Of a DNA stretch of 64,000 nucleotides, positions 1 through 12,106 are shown piece after piece (the first letter of the stretch is position 1; each line of letters begins with the position of its first letter). Below the pieces are notes generated by a model. It had not been told where the DNA came from. It ran no database searches and saw nothing but the letters and a program-made list of their open reading frames with translations. Both the position numbers and the translations under genes were made by a program. This stretch comes from Scilla litardierei (Eukaryota; Streptophyta; Magnoliopsida; Asparagales; Asparagaceae), in the NCBI GenBank assembly GCA_030789695.1, contig CM061142.1, forward strand, positions 279,241,043 to 279,305,042, written 5' to 3'.

Positions 1-808
1 CACTATTACTAAAGATTTCTCTATGACAGACATTGAAAAAGCGAAGGTCATAATATATATTCATCGCCACATGGACATAACAAAGGCTGAATACCTTATG
101 GTCGAAGATCCACTAGAGCTGTGGACTATCCTTGAGGATAGGTATAAACATCAAAAAGATGTTATACTCCCAAGGGCTCGTTATGAGTGGGAGAACCTGA
201 GACTAGAGGACTTTAAGTCCATAGCTGAGTACAACGCTGCTCTATTCAGCATCACCTTATGCCTAAAGTTGTATGGTGAATAAGTCTCAGGAGATCACAT
301 GTTGGAAAAGATTTATACGCCGTTTCATGAAAAAGTTACGATATTAATGTAGCAATTCAGTGAACAAAAGTTTACTAATTATTCTAAACTGTCGTTATGC
401 TTATTAATGACTGAACAGAATAAATAGATTCTCCCTGCCACTCATAACATGCGCCCTCCTGGCATGTCCTCCTCTCAGAATCTTACAGTACATCTTATTC
501 AAAGAAGAAGAATAAAAGAAAAGGAAAATTCCATAGTGGGACTAAATAAGAAGGCCAGAGGACAAGCCCACCGGAACAAAAATTAATGGAAGAGAAAGTT
601 CACATGGCGGAGGAACGATAATAACATAAATCAAGCACCCCCACCAAAGAAGGATTGGGAAGACCAGTGCTATCGTTATCGCATAAAAGGACAATGGTCC
701 AAAGTGTGCAGAACTCTGCATTACTTACAAGATTTGTACCAAAAGCTCTTGATGAAAAAAATGAGTCAAATCTAGTGGCCAACTACTCCCAAGCTCCAGT
801 GCAGTCTA
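1..808 (+). pseudogene. Copia-H gag (5' part of the host element, cut by the window edge)
   Basis: Gag of a Ty1/copia retrotransposon, the nucleocapsid precursor that packages element RNA. Residues from 23 to 283 read as the plant copia gag (UBN2-type) fold, with motifs like LWTILEDRYKHQKDV, LPRARYEWENLRL and DFKSIAEYNAALF. After the stop at 281-283 the same protein continues in broken frames: LEKIYTPFH near 302, then a remnant zinc knuckle near 670-720 reading CYRYRIKGQWSKVC. There a Cys has become Tyr and the knuckle His has become Gln, so the CCHC site is lost. The frame is broken by several stops. The fragment ends at 808, where Angela-1 is inserted, and resumes at 8959. Its 5' LTR and start lie left of the window. 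Identification as copia gag is sure; the sublineage is not settled. Confidence 0.85.
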
Positions 809-2193
809 TGTTAGTGGTTTTGCCCTAGGCCAAATATTTGGACCTTTATGTTATGTCATTTTCATTAATAAAATGTTTCTCTTCTTGTTATTATTATATT
901 GCTTGCATATTTCTTTATAATTATGTTTGAATAGCTTTTTTGTTATTCTAAGCATCCCTAGTCATTCATCGTTAAAGGTTTAATACTGAATTAAGACTAG
1001 TATGGGTTTGGTTGATAATTATGAGATAATTATATGCATGGTGATACAAATCAAACTTATAGGTACTTGTTGGAGAACATGTACTAGATAGACTCACTAT
1101 GAGATCATTACATGGATTAGTGTCATAAATGATCTCATAATAGTTATGTCATTGAATCCTTAGACCTGAGCTCATCACAGTTTCCTACATAAGGAATATC
1201 ACATTTTGACATAATCAACCGTTATCTTTAATCAGATAATCATAAAGGTTATGATTGAATATGATGTGAATTATGCAAAGGAAAGTGAATGAACACGATG
1301 CAATTTGTGCCTCTCCTATGAGAGAGATATCTAATGGGCCCCTCGATAAGTAGGACTGAGAAATGCATGGCCGTGCTCAAATGAATGTCATTTGATTTTA
1401 TCAGTCTACTTAGTAAGCGAGAAATTAATTATTTGAACAATGTAAGTATGACACTGTCCGTGACTTATGTTCAAATCAGATATCGTGTGACAAAAGGATT
1501 CTGACATGTTCTATTGGTTAGGTTAATATCGGACTAACGATATTCATATTAATTGGGTAGTCATAATGTCTTGCTAGAGACCAATTATGACTTGTGGGCT
1601 TCTAATGAGATTAGGCCCACTGCCAATTTAATATGAGCCTATTGGGTCGCACACAAAGAACGAAATGGATAGGATAGGGTTTTAAACATGATTTCGAATA
1701 TGATTTAAAATTCGTAATAAGGTGAAATATCTTAACCTTCAGATATCGTATCTCGCTAAGATATTATCCCTAAGATATCGCCGCTTAACTGAAATACGTT
1801 AATGAGTTAACGTGGAATTCTTATCCCTAAGATAGCGTCGCGTAACAAAATGTTGTTAAGGGGTTAACGTAGGATTCTATATAAGATATAGAATCACGAT
1901 TTTCAGTTTTTACGTTTTTCAATCTATCTCCTCCGTTTTGGAGAAAAACAAAGAGCGAGAGAAACCCTAGTTGCGAAGAAGGAGCTCGCACCCTCGCAAT
2001 TCTTGTTCGTGACGTTCGCGTGTGGATACCGATTGAGAGTGGTAGTTCGTAGAGCAGCACCTGTAGTCCGACAGATTCATATCGTCAGAAAAGGTTAGTA
2101 ATCTATTCGAATCAATTAGAAACGCATGGATCTTGGTAGGTTTCTATTTTCCGCTGCGTATAAATTAGTTGTACTATGATAGAAACCCTAACA
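809..2193 (+). repeat. 5' LTR of Angela-1
   Basis: 1385 bp direct repeat, starting TGTTAGTGG and ending CCTAACA, paired with 7586-8958. Its end is set by the primer binding site that follows at once. It contains a TATA box near 1877 followed by the transcribed leader. Confidence 0.95.
1877..1886 (+). promoter_or_regulatory. TATA box of the Angela-1 5' LTR
   Basis: CTATATAAGA lies about 310 bp before the LTR end, the usual place for the U3/R border of a plant copia LTR. The same box is at 8652-8661 in the 3' LTR. No other promoter motif is clear. Confidence 0.6.
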
Positions 2194-2194
2194 G

Positions 2195-2207
2195 TGGTAT
2201 CAGAGCT
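2195..2207 (+). other. Primer binding site of Angela-1
   Basis: TGGTATCAGAGCT starts two bases after the LTR end. It complements the 3' end of plant initiator Met tRNA, the usual primer for minus-strand DNA synthesis in copia elements. Confidence 0.9.
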
Positions 2208-3600
2208 TCTGGCGAATTCAATTGATTTGAATATGCCGTGTTTATATGTAAGTGATGTCTATAAATTCACTGGCATGATTTTAACATGTATGTATGTTGA
2301 TGCATAAACACGATTACATGTTGTTAATTGCAAAAGACAATCTGTTTAATCTGTCTGTTTGAGATACAAATATAATTGATGTTTAATAATATACATGACA
2401 TGTAGATGGCCACGAAATTAATCACTTTTAATTTGATCAATATGCTTTATGATTACGCTGTTATTAATATGATTACCGTGATTATTGTTAATACGATTAA
2501 CATGTTAATTTATGATTATTGTTTAATATGATTAAACCTACGGTAATCACTGTTTAATATGATTAAACTTACGCTGATCATTATTTAATATGTTTAATAT
2601 GATTAAATTTACTGTAATCATTATTTAATATAATTAAACCTACGCAGATCATTGTTTAATATGATTAATATGATCAACTAACACTGATTAATGTGACTGT
2701 TTAATATGATTAAAGTAACACTGATTTCATCAGCAGAGTCTGAGCAATGACTGTTTAATACGATTAAATGATGATGATATGATCAGCAGATTCATCACTC
2801 ATAAATTTAAATCGGGGGTTTAAAGGCAGAAAATCATTAATGAGATTACTGTTAATTAAAAACGCATTATATGTCGTGGAAGTTATTAAGCAGAATTTAT
2901 AACACGTCATTTTGAATAAAAATTTGATGCCATGCTATGTGATAACATGATTTGTTTTGATGTTTATATGATGTTTTACATGCTATCACATGTTTCATAT
3001 ATGTATGTTTATCCGTTTTGTATGAGATGCGATATATGATGATATATGTGTATGAGATGCCATGTATGGAATGATGCATAATATATTAATATAAATAGAC
3101 ATCATAACTTAATTGTTAAAATTCCCTCACCATAATTTTAAGTCGTATGCCACCCATGATTTGAATACCTGTCAAGACTATGATCACCAAAATGTTGGTT
3201 CTGCCAAAGCGAAGTGCATTGGGTTATCATAGTAAGGCAGGATGGGTAATCGTGCTACCCATATATTTAAAAATGTTTAGACTTAATTAGGCTATCAAAA
3301 TGGTTTTGGGCCTAAGGGTATTAGATGTGATTATAACATGCCGAGACATATGATGTCAAATTCCCATAAGGAATCTAAGAATTATATGAGATGTAATTGG
3401 TAAAGTGTTACCTACCTAAATAACTTGATTTTAAGTGTCATGCCAAAGCTGACTTAAAGTTAGGTGAAATATGGATCTTAGCCCACAAAAGTGGTGCAAT
3501 TGTTGTAAGTAATATTGAGGGTTATTAATTTTGTGGGAGCTTTCTGAAATATTTTAAAATGAAATTGGTACTAATGTTTATTTTGCATATTTGTAGATCA
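2208..3600 (+). other. Angela-1 untranslated leader with AT-rich short repeats
   Basis: About 1.4 kb between the primer binding site and the gag start, with no coding frame. Between about 2480 and 2780 a loose tandem repeat recurs every 30-45 bp, built on GTTTAATATGATTAAA followed by TACG and a variable GATCA or TAATCA tail; I count seven or eight decayed copies. A packaging or dimer signal would be expected in this region, but none can be named from sequence alone. Confidence 0.7.
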
Positions 3601-6600
3601 ATGGCATCTCATAACACTTCTGCACTATCATTGCAATCTGTCCTTGAGAAGGACAAGATGAAAGAAAATGGCACCAACTTCCTTGACTGGTTTAGAAACA
3701 TGAGAATTGTTCAAAAGCATGAAAGGAAGTTGTATGTCCTGGATGATCCTCTCCCTGAAGAACCACCTACTGATGCTTCAAAGACTGTAAAGGATAAGTA
3801 TAAGAAACATCTTGATGATTCTGTTGATGTTGGTTGTCTTATGTTAGCCACTATGTGCCCAGAACTTCAGAAGGATCTGGAACACATGGAGTCTTATGAG
3901 CTGAGTGTTCATCTCAAGGAGACTTTTCAACAACATGCAAGGCAGGAAAGGTATGAGACTACCAAAGCTCTGCATGCTTGCAAAATGGCTGAAGGTGCAT
4001 TAGTTAGCGCTCATGTTTTGAAGATGAAAGGCAACATTGATCATCTTGAAAGGCTTGGATTTCCTCTCAGTTTAGAACTGGCTAAGGATTTGATCCTTAA
4101 TTCATTGACTGATGGTTTTGATCAGTTTTTCATGCAGTACAATATGAATGACATGGAGAAATCTCTTGCTGAGCTGCATTCGATGCTTAAAACTGCTGAA
4201 CAAAGTATAAAGAAAAAGCCTAGTCATGTACTTATGGTGAACAAGGGGAAACGAATGAAACACAAGGGAAAGGCTAAAGCAAGAGTTGCTGGTAAGCCTA
4301 AAGGAAAGGCTAAAGCAAAAGTTGCTGATAAGCCTGCAAAAGTTCCAAAGGAGGGAGTTTGTTTCCATTGCAATGAACTTGGTCATTTGAAGCAGAATTG
4401 CAAACTCTATTTGGAAGATCTGAAGAAAAAGAAGAGTATTGAGATTACATCTTCAGGTATTTATGTTATTGAAATTAACTTATCTACTTCTACTTCCTGG
4501 GTATTATATACTGGATGTGGATCTCACATTTGTACAAATGTGCAGGGGTTGAAAAGGAGTAGACAACTGAAAAGGGGCGAAGTGGACCTACGAGTTGGAA
4601 ATGGAGCAAAATTTACTGCTTTAGCCGTAGGATCCTATGAATTGTCTTTGCCAAATGGGCTTTTATTAGTGTTGAATAATTGCTACTATGTTCCTACTTT
4701 GAGTAGGAATATTATTTCAGTTTCTTGTCTGGAAGATGAACAATTTTATTTTCTTATTAAGAATAAGAGATGCTCCATTTATTATGATGATGTGCTTTAT
4801 TGTATTGCTGATTCATATGATGGCCTTGACGTCCTAAATCTAAACAACTCCAACATTGGAGAAATTTATAACATAACTGCTAAGAAATCCAAACCCAATA
4901 ATATGAATCCCACATATTTATGGCATTGTCGTCTTAGCCATATAAACGAGAAACGCATATATAAGCTCCATCAAGATGGACTTTTAGATTCATTTGATTT
5001 TGAATCATTTGAAAATTGCGAATCTTGCTTATTAAGCAAAATGACAAAGAATCCTTTCACTGGATATAGTGAAAGGGCCAATGATTTATTGGGCCTAATA
5101 CATACTGATGTATGTGGTCCATTAAGCATCCATGCTAGGGGAGGATTTCAGTACTTCATTACATTCACTGATGATTTCAGTAGATATGACTATATCTATT
5201 TAATGAAACATAAACATGAATCATTTGAAATGTTCAGAACTTTTCAAAATGAAGTACAAAATCAACTTGGCAAAACTATTAAGGCACTTCGATCTGATCG
5301 GGGTGGTGAATACTTGAGCCAAGAATTTGATGATCATCTCAAGGGTTGTGGAATTGTTTCACAATTAACTCCACCAGGAACACCACAGTGGAATGGTGTA
5401 TCTGAAAGGAGAAATCGAACCTTATTAGATATGGTTCGATCCATGATGAGTCAAACAGATCTTCCATTATCCTTCTGGGGACATGCCTTAGAAACAGCTG
5501 CGTTCACTTTGAACCGAGTTCCATCTAAAGCGGTTGAAAATACACCATATGAGATATGGACTGGGAGAACACCTAGTTTGTCTTTTATAAAAATTTGGGG
5601 ATGTGAGGCATATGTGAACAGACAAGTTTCAGATAAGTTAGCCCCAAAATCTGATAAATGCCTTTTAGTGGGATATCCTAAAGAAACTAAAGGATATTAC
5701 TTTTATAATCCCTCAGAGAACAAAGTGTTTGTTGCTCGAAATGGTGTCTTTCTAGAAAAGGAATTTATTTCTAAAATAACCAGTGGGAGCAAAGTACACC
5801 TCGAAGAGTTTCGAGAACCACAAGATGGTATAGAACCAACGATGGAAGCTCAACAAGTTCCACAAACAGTTGTAGAACCTGTACGAGCTACACAAGCACC
5901 ACGCAGATCTGATAGGCCACGACACAAGCCAGAGAAATATGGATTTCTCATTACGGACACTCATGAAGTACTGCTCATAGATCAAGATGAGCCTACTACC
6001 TATCAAGAAGCTGTGTCAAGTCCACAATCTGAGATATGGCTAGGAGCCATGAAATCCGAAATGCAATCCATGTATGATAATCAAGTTTGGACCTTCATTG
6101 ATCCACCTGAAGGAGTTAAAACCATTGGGTGCAAGTGGGGTTTCAAGAAGAAAACTGACATGGGTGGCAAAGTGCATACCTTTAAAGCAAGACTTATGGC
6201 AAAAGGTTTCAAACAAACTCATGGTATAGACTATGATGAAACCTTTTCGCCAGTCGCAATGCTTAAATCAATAAGGATTCTAATTGCCATTGCAACGTAC
6301 TATGATCACGAGATATGGCAAATGGATGTCAAAACAGCGTTTCTTAACGGAAACTTACTCGAGGATGTGTACATGACACAACCTGAGGGTTTTGTTCATT
6401 CAAAGAATTCTACAAAGATTTGCAAGCTTCAAAGATCCATTTATGGATTAAAGCAAGCTTCTCGGAGCTGGAATCTTCGTTTTGATGAAACAGTCAAAGA
6501 GTTTGGATTCATACAAAATGAAGATGAACCTTGTGTATACAAGAAGGTTAGTGGGAGCACAGTAGTATTTCTTGTGTTATATGTTGATGACATATTACTC

Positions 6601-7565
6601 ATTGGAAATGACATCCCTATGTTGCAAACAACCAAGACTTGGTTAGGGAGTTCTTTCTCAATGAAAGATTTAGGCGAGGCTGCTTATATCCTTATGATTA
6701 AGATCTATAGGGATAGATCTAAAAGGATAATTGGTCTGAGTCAAAGTACATACATAGACAAAGTGTTGAATAGGTTCAGCATGCAAGAATCTAAAAGAGG
6801 ATTCTTGCCAATGTCTCATGGCATTTCTCTTAGCAAGACTCAATGTCCTATGACATCTGATGAGCGAGATCGCATGAGTAAGATTCCTTATGCTTCGGCT
6901 ATAGGATCTATCATGTATGCCATGATATGTACTTGACTAGACGTGTCGTATGCTTTGAGCATGACAAGCAGATACCAGTCGACCCAGGTGAAAGTCACTG
7001 GACAGCAGTCAAGAATATCCTTAAGTACTTTAGAAGAACTAAGGATGCATTCGTGGTGTATGGAGGATTGGAAGATGAGCTAGTTGTAAATGGTTACACA
7101 GATGCAAGCTTCCAATCGGATAAAGATGACTTTAAATCGCAGTCTGGATATGTGTTTATGTTAAATGGAGGTGCTATAAGTTGGAAAAGTTCCAAGCAAA
7201 GCACTATTGCAGATTCTACAACAGAAGCTGAATATATTGCAACATCAGATGCAGCTAAAGAAGAAATATGGATAAGGAAGTTCGTTACTGAACTAGGAGT
7301 AGTTCCTAGTATCGCAAATCCAGTGGTTCTCTATTGTGACAATAATGGTGCTATTGCACAGGCAAAGGAGCCCAGATCTCATCAGAGATCCAAACATATA
7401 CTCAGGCGTTATCATCTCATTCGAGAAATTATTAAGAATAATGGCGTCGAGATTTGCAGAGTACCAACAGATGACAACATTGCTGATCCACTTACCAATG
7501 CTCTCTCACAAGCCAAACATGATAAACATATGAGGTCTATGGGTATTAGATACTTGTATAATTAG
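3601..7565 (+). pseudogene. Angela-1 gag-pol polyprotein, broken near the RNase H junction
   Basis: Encodes Gag, protease, integrase, reverse transcriptase and RNase H. I choose ATG 3601 (MASHNTSAL) over the in-frame ATG at 3559. Gag is about residues 1-250. The zinc knuckle CFHCNELGHLKQNC is at 4360-4401. The protease site reads YTGCGSHIC at 4507, where DTG is expected. Integrase keeps the HHCC finger (WHCRLSHIN ... CESC) and a DDE core with HTDVCGPL, TDDFSRY and SERRNRTL. RT keeps LYVDDILLIG near 6578. RNase H has YTDASF, WKSSKQ and TTEAEYIA. A TGA at 6934-6936 stops the main frame just after YAMICT. The reading frame then changes near 6978-6982, and RNase H runs in the new frame to TAG 7563-7565. 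The lost protease Asp plus these two breaks make the copy non-autonomous. Confidence 0.93.
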
Positions 7566-7575
7566 GCCTAGTGCT

Positions 7576-7585
7576 AGTGGGAGAT
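7576..7585 (+). other. Polypurine tract of Angela-1
   Basis: AGTGGGAGAT directly before the 3' LTR. This is the plus-strand primer typical of Angela/Tork-type copia elements. Confidence 0.85.
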
Positions 7586-8958
7586 TGTTAGTGGTTTTAC
7601 CTTAGGCCAAATATTTGGACCTTTATGTTATGTCCTTTTCATTAATAAAATGTTTTTCTTCTTGTTATTATTATATTGCTGGCATGTTTCTTTATAATTA
7701 TGTTTGAATAGCTTTTTTGTTATTCTAAGCATCCCTAGCCATTCATCGTTAAAGGTTTAATAATGAATTAAGACTAGTATGGGTTTGGTTGATAATTATG
7801 AGATAATTATATGTATGGTGATACAAATCAAACTTATAGGTACTTGTTGGAGAACATGTACTGGATAGACTCGCTATGAGATCATTACATGGATTAGTTT
7901 CATAAATGATCTCATAATAGTTATATCATTGAATCCTTAGACCTGAGCTCATCACAGTTTCCTACATAAGGAATATCATATTTTGACATAATCAAACGTT
8001 ATCTTTAATCAGATAATCATAAAGGTTATGATTGAATATGATGTGAATTATGCAGAGGAAAGTGAATGAACACGATGGAATTTGTCCCTCTACTATGAGA
8101 GAGATATCTAATGGGCCCCTCGATAAGTAGGACTGAGAAATGCATGGATGTGCTCAAATGAATGTCATTTGATTTTATCAGTCTACTTAGTAAGCGAGAA
8201 ATTAATTATTTGAACAATGTAAGTATGACATTGTCCATGACTTATGTTCAAATAAGATATCATGTGACAAAAGGATTGTGACATGTTCTATTGGTTAGGT
8301 TAATATCGGACTAACGATATTCATATTAATTGGGTAGTCATAATATCTTACTAGAGACCAATTACGACTTGTGGGCTTCTAATGAGATTAGGCCCACTGC
8401 CAATTTAATATGAGCCTAATGGGGCACACAAATAACGAAATGGATAGGATAAAGTTTTAAACATGATTTCGAATATGATTTGAAATTCGTAATAAGGTGA
8501 AATATCTTAACCGTCAGATATCGTATCTCTTTAAGATATTATCCCTAAGATATCGCCGCTTAACTGAAATACGTTAATGAGTTAACGTGGGATTCTTATC
8601 CCTAAGATAGAGTCGTGTAACTGAATGTTGATAAGGGGTTAACATAGGATTCTATATAAGATATAGAATCACGATTTTCAGTTTTAATCTATCTCCTCCG
8701 TTTTTGAGAAAAATAAAGAGCGAGAGAAACCCTAGTTGCGAAGAAGGAGCTAGCACCCTCGCAATTCTTGTTCGTGACGTTTGCGTGCGGATACCAATTG
8801 AGGGTGGTCGTTCATAGAGCAGCACATGTAGTCCGACAGATTCAGATCGTCAGAAAAGGTTAGTAATCTATTCGAATCAATTAGAAACGCATGGATCTTG
8901 GTAGGTTTCTATTTTCCGCTGCGTATAAATTAGTTGTACTAAGATAGAAACACTAACA
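7586..8958 (+). repeat. 3' LTR of Angela-1
   Basis: 1373 bp copy of the 5' LTR. It differs by scattered substitutions and an indel of about 8-10 bp near 8682, shortly after the TATA region (8652-8661). Ends CACTAACA before the TSD GTCTA. Confidence 0.95.
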
Positions 8959-10710
8959 GTCTACAGCTATAGATTTTGAGAAAGATGACTTATTTGATTA
9001 AATGCATTTTAGTTAAATAAGCATTGTCGTAGAGAGCTTTTATACTTTTCATAACTATGTATGATTCTATTTCCATTGAATAACTTAGTTATGTCTCTGT
9101 AGTGTGTTTATAACCTTCATCTTTTAATAGATGGATTGTTTTCATGACTGCCTAGTAGACAGTATCTCGACACATATAATCCTTCAATATAAATGTTATT
9201 TTCATAGCATAATATCATATGATAGTCTGATGAAAATAATGGGTATCATATGCCATATGAGGCAAATGCCCTCTCACATAAAGGGTGTAAGTACAAGCCC
9301 ACATGGGCTTGTTCATGATTGTACCCGCCCCCTTTATGTGAGGGACATATTGCCTCATATGGCGTATGATACACATTATTCTTTAGTCTGATAAATACAA
9401 TATCAGGATGATCAAATATAACTAAAGGATCAGTGAATGCAACTTTCTTGCTCCCAAATGGTACACAAATAAAAATAAAGGATGCATTATTTTCTCCAAA
9501 TTTAAAAAGAAATTTATTGAGTTTCAAGGACATCCGTCAAAACAGATTTCACTTAGAAACTACAAGCATAAATAATAAAGAATATTTGTATGTGACATCT
9601 CAAGAAAAGGAGTCAAATCCATACTTGAGCGATTTGGGAGCCTCTCATAAGGCCTCTATCATACAAAGATTCGGAGAGAAGAAGTAAATCTGACGGAGTA
9701 CCTGAAGTGCCCGATATCATCCAAGTTTTTTACTTTGGTATGATAGACTTGGCCATTCTGGATTGGTAATAATGCATCACATCATTCCCCAATCCTATAG
9801 ACACGATTTGAAGAACACGAAGGTTCTTCATAAGGGTGAATTCCATTGCCTCCCTTGTTACAAGGGAAAATTGATTACAATGCCATATCTACTAAAAGTG
9901 GACAGTGAATCTCCAAGCTTTCTCGAAAGAATATAAGGAGATATATGTGAAACAATCCATTCCTGAGTGGGCCCTTTCGGTACTTCATTGTACTAATTGA
10001 TGCATCCTCAAAATGGGCATATGTGTGTCTACTATCGACCCATAATTTAGATTTCCAAAGCTAATGGTACAAATAATAAAATTACGGGTGCATTTTCCAG
10101 AAAATCAATTAAAGAAAATCTGTCTAAAAATTGCTGGGAAATTTACGTCATGGTCATTTTAAGAATACTTCCTAGCAACTGGGAAAGAAATTGAACATCA
10201 TGTACATCATGTTCATACCCAAAATGGGTTGGCAGAGTTACTGATAAAAAGACTCCAATGGTTTACATATCCATAGTTAATGAAATCACAGTTGTCGGTG
10301 ACTACATGTGGACATGCAATATTGCATGATGCTACTTTAATAAGACTCAGACCCTATGGGAATCAGAGTTATTCTCCGATGCAACTTGCATATGGATCAC
10401 CATCAAATATCTCTTAATTGAGAATTTTTGGTTGTGCAGTCTATTCCCAATAGCAGCATTGCAGAGGACAAAAATGGGTCATCAACATCGTCTAGGGATC
10501 TATGTAGTAGTTGACTCACCCTCAATTATAAGATACCAAGAACCCCAAACAAGGGACACCTTTAATGCATGTCTAGAAGATTGTGAATTTGATGAGACAA
10601 CATTCCACAAATTAGGACCAGATCCTACAAAATCTGGAGCTTCACAAATTATATCATGGGATACAAGAACATTGAGCTACTATGATCCGAGAACTAAGAA
10701 ATGTGAAGAT
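8959..10710 (+). pseudogene. Copia-H protease and integrase remnant
   Basis: Continuation of the host element after Angela-1. A decayed protease motif LVDSISTHIIL (expected DSGTTH) is at about 9151-9183. The MITE at 9232-9383 follows. The frame then reads on as NATFLLPNGTQIKIKDALF and LKRNLLSFKDIRQN from 9436. Integrase is recognisable near 9770-9900 (HLPC-like finger, HCLPCYKGKL) and 9960-10040 (GPFRYFIVLIDASS), and its C-terminal part is open from 10432 (RTKMGHQHRLGIYV). Many in-frame stops lie between. The segment ends at 10710, where SIRE-C is inserted; the protein resumes at 47764 with DEILKILHIQNIVHQL. Confidence 0.85.
9232..9383. mobile_element. Foldback MITE with 9 bp target-site duplication, probably Mutator-like
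   Basis: 152 bp element made almost wholly of two inverted arms (about 9232-9285 and 9330-9383) starting GAAAATAATGGGTATCAT and, read inward on the other strand, AAGAATAATGTGTATCAT. The loop holds a smaller palindrome CAAGCCCACATGGGCTTG at 9294-9311. It is flanked by TAGTCTGAT at 9223-9231 and 9384-9392, a 9 bp TSD. Removing the element and one TSD rejoins the Copia-H protease reading (YDS then LINTISG), which supports the boundaries. A 9 bp TSD is the Mutator-like hallmark, but the ends do not show a standard Mutator consensus, so the superfamily is tentative. Confidence 0.8.
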
Positions 10711-12091
10711 TGTTGGATCTCCTGGCACACCAAATACACTAGAGGGGGGTGAATAGTGTATATCACGACGATATTGTAAAATTAAAAGTAAATAAAAAAT
10801 TGCAATAAGAGTGCAGAAATAAAGGAACACAATGCAGAGAATAACAAACGCTAACACAAAGATTTATCCTGGTTCGGATCATTATCATCCTACGTCCAGT
10901 CGTCTACCCCGTAGAGATTTCAATCCACTAAAACACTTGCTCCCCGTAAGTAATCAACATACAAAGATGCCAACACTCCCCGTGTTGCAAACTTATACAA
11001 TCGCTTCAACAAGAGATTCACCAAATAAAGTAAAAGAAAGAGTATGAAACAATATCACATATAACCTTGATAATGTAGAAACTATGATGCAAGGTTGATG
11101 ATGGATTCTCCAATGTTCTTGATATGAAATGTGGTAAAACACTCTTGGAAAATTTGACTTCCTAAAGGGGTAAAATTTCTGCAGAGATCCCTCTATGGAA
11201 ATCTGAAAATCACACACTTTCTAGAGAGAGAGAGAAAGAAAACTTAAGAAAAGAGAGAGTGTGTGAATTTTCATGATGTTTAGACAGTGGTTTGGGGGGT
11301 CTATTTATAGCCCAAAAAGTTAGTTTTGGAACGTTGGACAACTGCCTAAATTTTCAAAAAAATCTGAGCCAGTTTTCCAAAAATTAGTCGACTAGGCAAA
11401 AGTATTAGTCGACTAATAGTGCTGCAATGTCAGAAAATGACTGTTGGGTGTCCTTTGAAAGGAGATAGTTAATAAACGGCTAAAAACTACTATTATGGTT
11501 AGAAACTGTCCAAATCTATCCGTTTATAGGAAGTTATAACTTCTATTAATTAATTAAAAATTAATTAATAGAAAACAGTTAAAATAACTGCTGATATAAC
11601 TATTTGAAAAACTGTGTGTTAGACGAGGAAAACCTATTAGTCGACTAGGAACAAAAATTTGTGAAATTTACAAAAATCGATCCTTATGATTGGAAAATAT
11701 ATTTTGACTAAAAATTATTTTATTTTTCTTAATAAAATAAGAAAAACTGTATTAGTCGACTAGATGAATGTGTTGGTCTGCTAATTTTCTTAGACTTGTA
11801 TTTTGAGGTTGAATCCTAAAGAACTAAGATAGCGTATTATCAAGGCTTTAACAATCTATAGTAATGCACGAATAAAAAGAAAAATTACATCATCTTTTTC
11901 AAGATATAAAAAATTATCGCTTGAGCTATGTCTTCCATTTGATGCTTTATCTTGCAAAGTAATTTGATGATTGTCATATGTGAAGAAGTTGAGCTTGATA
12001 ATCTGCATCTAAATAGTTAGTATACACATATATATTCAAAATGATTGTATCATCAAAAACTTTATGGGAAGAAAACTTTATGTTTCCAACA
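10711..12091 (-). repeat. 3' LTR of SIRE-C
   Basis: 1381 bp, paired with 46381-47758. On the + strand it starts TGTTGGATCTCC and ends TTTCCAACA. It contains a minus-strand TATA box (11301-11310), four exact TAGTCGACTA palindromes upstream of it (11385, 11406, 11638, 11753), and near its element 3' end the box ACTAGAGGGGGGTGAATAG (10739-10757), also found in the SIRE-A/B LTRs. Confidence 0.93.
11301..11310 (-). promoter_or_regulatory. TATA box in the SIRE-C LTR
   Basis: The + strand reads CTATTTATAG, so the minus strand reads CTATAAATAG, a perfect plant TATA box. The same site is at 46966-46975 in the other LTR, which would be the active promoter copy. Confidence 0.65.
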
Positions 12092-12106
12092 TTCTCCCCC
12101 TTTTTT
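12092..12106 (-). other. Polypurine tract of SIRE-C
   Basis: The minus strand reads AAAAAAGGGGGAGAA directly before the 3' LTR (the + strand is its complement). The SIRE-A and SIRE-B tracts are almost the same. Confidence 0.85.

Larger units (their letters stand above)
809..8958 (+). mobile_element. Angela-1: near full-length Ty1/copia retrotransposon, Angela type
   Basis: Complete LTR retrotransposon of 8150 bp inserted in Copia-H. Both ends read TG...CA and are flanked by the TSD GTCTA (804-808 and 8959-8963). Order on + strand: 5' LTR, Met-tRNA primer binding site, long AT-rich leader, one gag-pol frame (Gag, protease, integrase, RT, RNase H), purine tract, 3' LTR. Integrase before RT makes it Ty1/copia. 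The wording of the integrase, RT and RNase H segments matches the Angela lineage as I know it. The LTRs differ at several dozen sites by eye (about 95 percent identity), so this is not a very recent insertion. The frame is broken, so it could move only with help. Confidence 0.95.

Noticed and set aside
600..782. 60-codon minus-strand frame
   Set aside because: Lies opposite the decayed Copia-H zinc knuckle region and has no domain.
9131..9533. Two overlapping frames around the MITE as small genes
   Set aside because: Both cross the foldback element, whose palindromic arms produce open frames on both strands.
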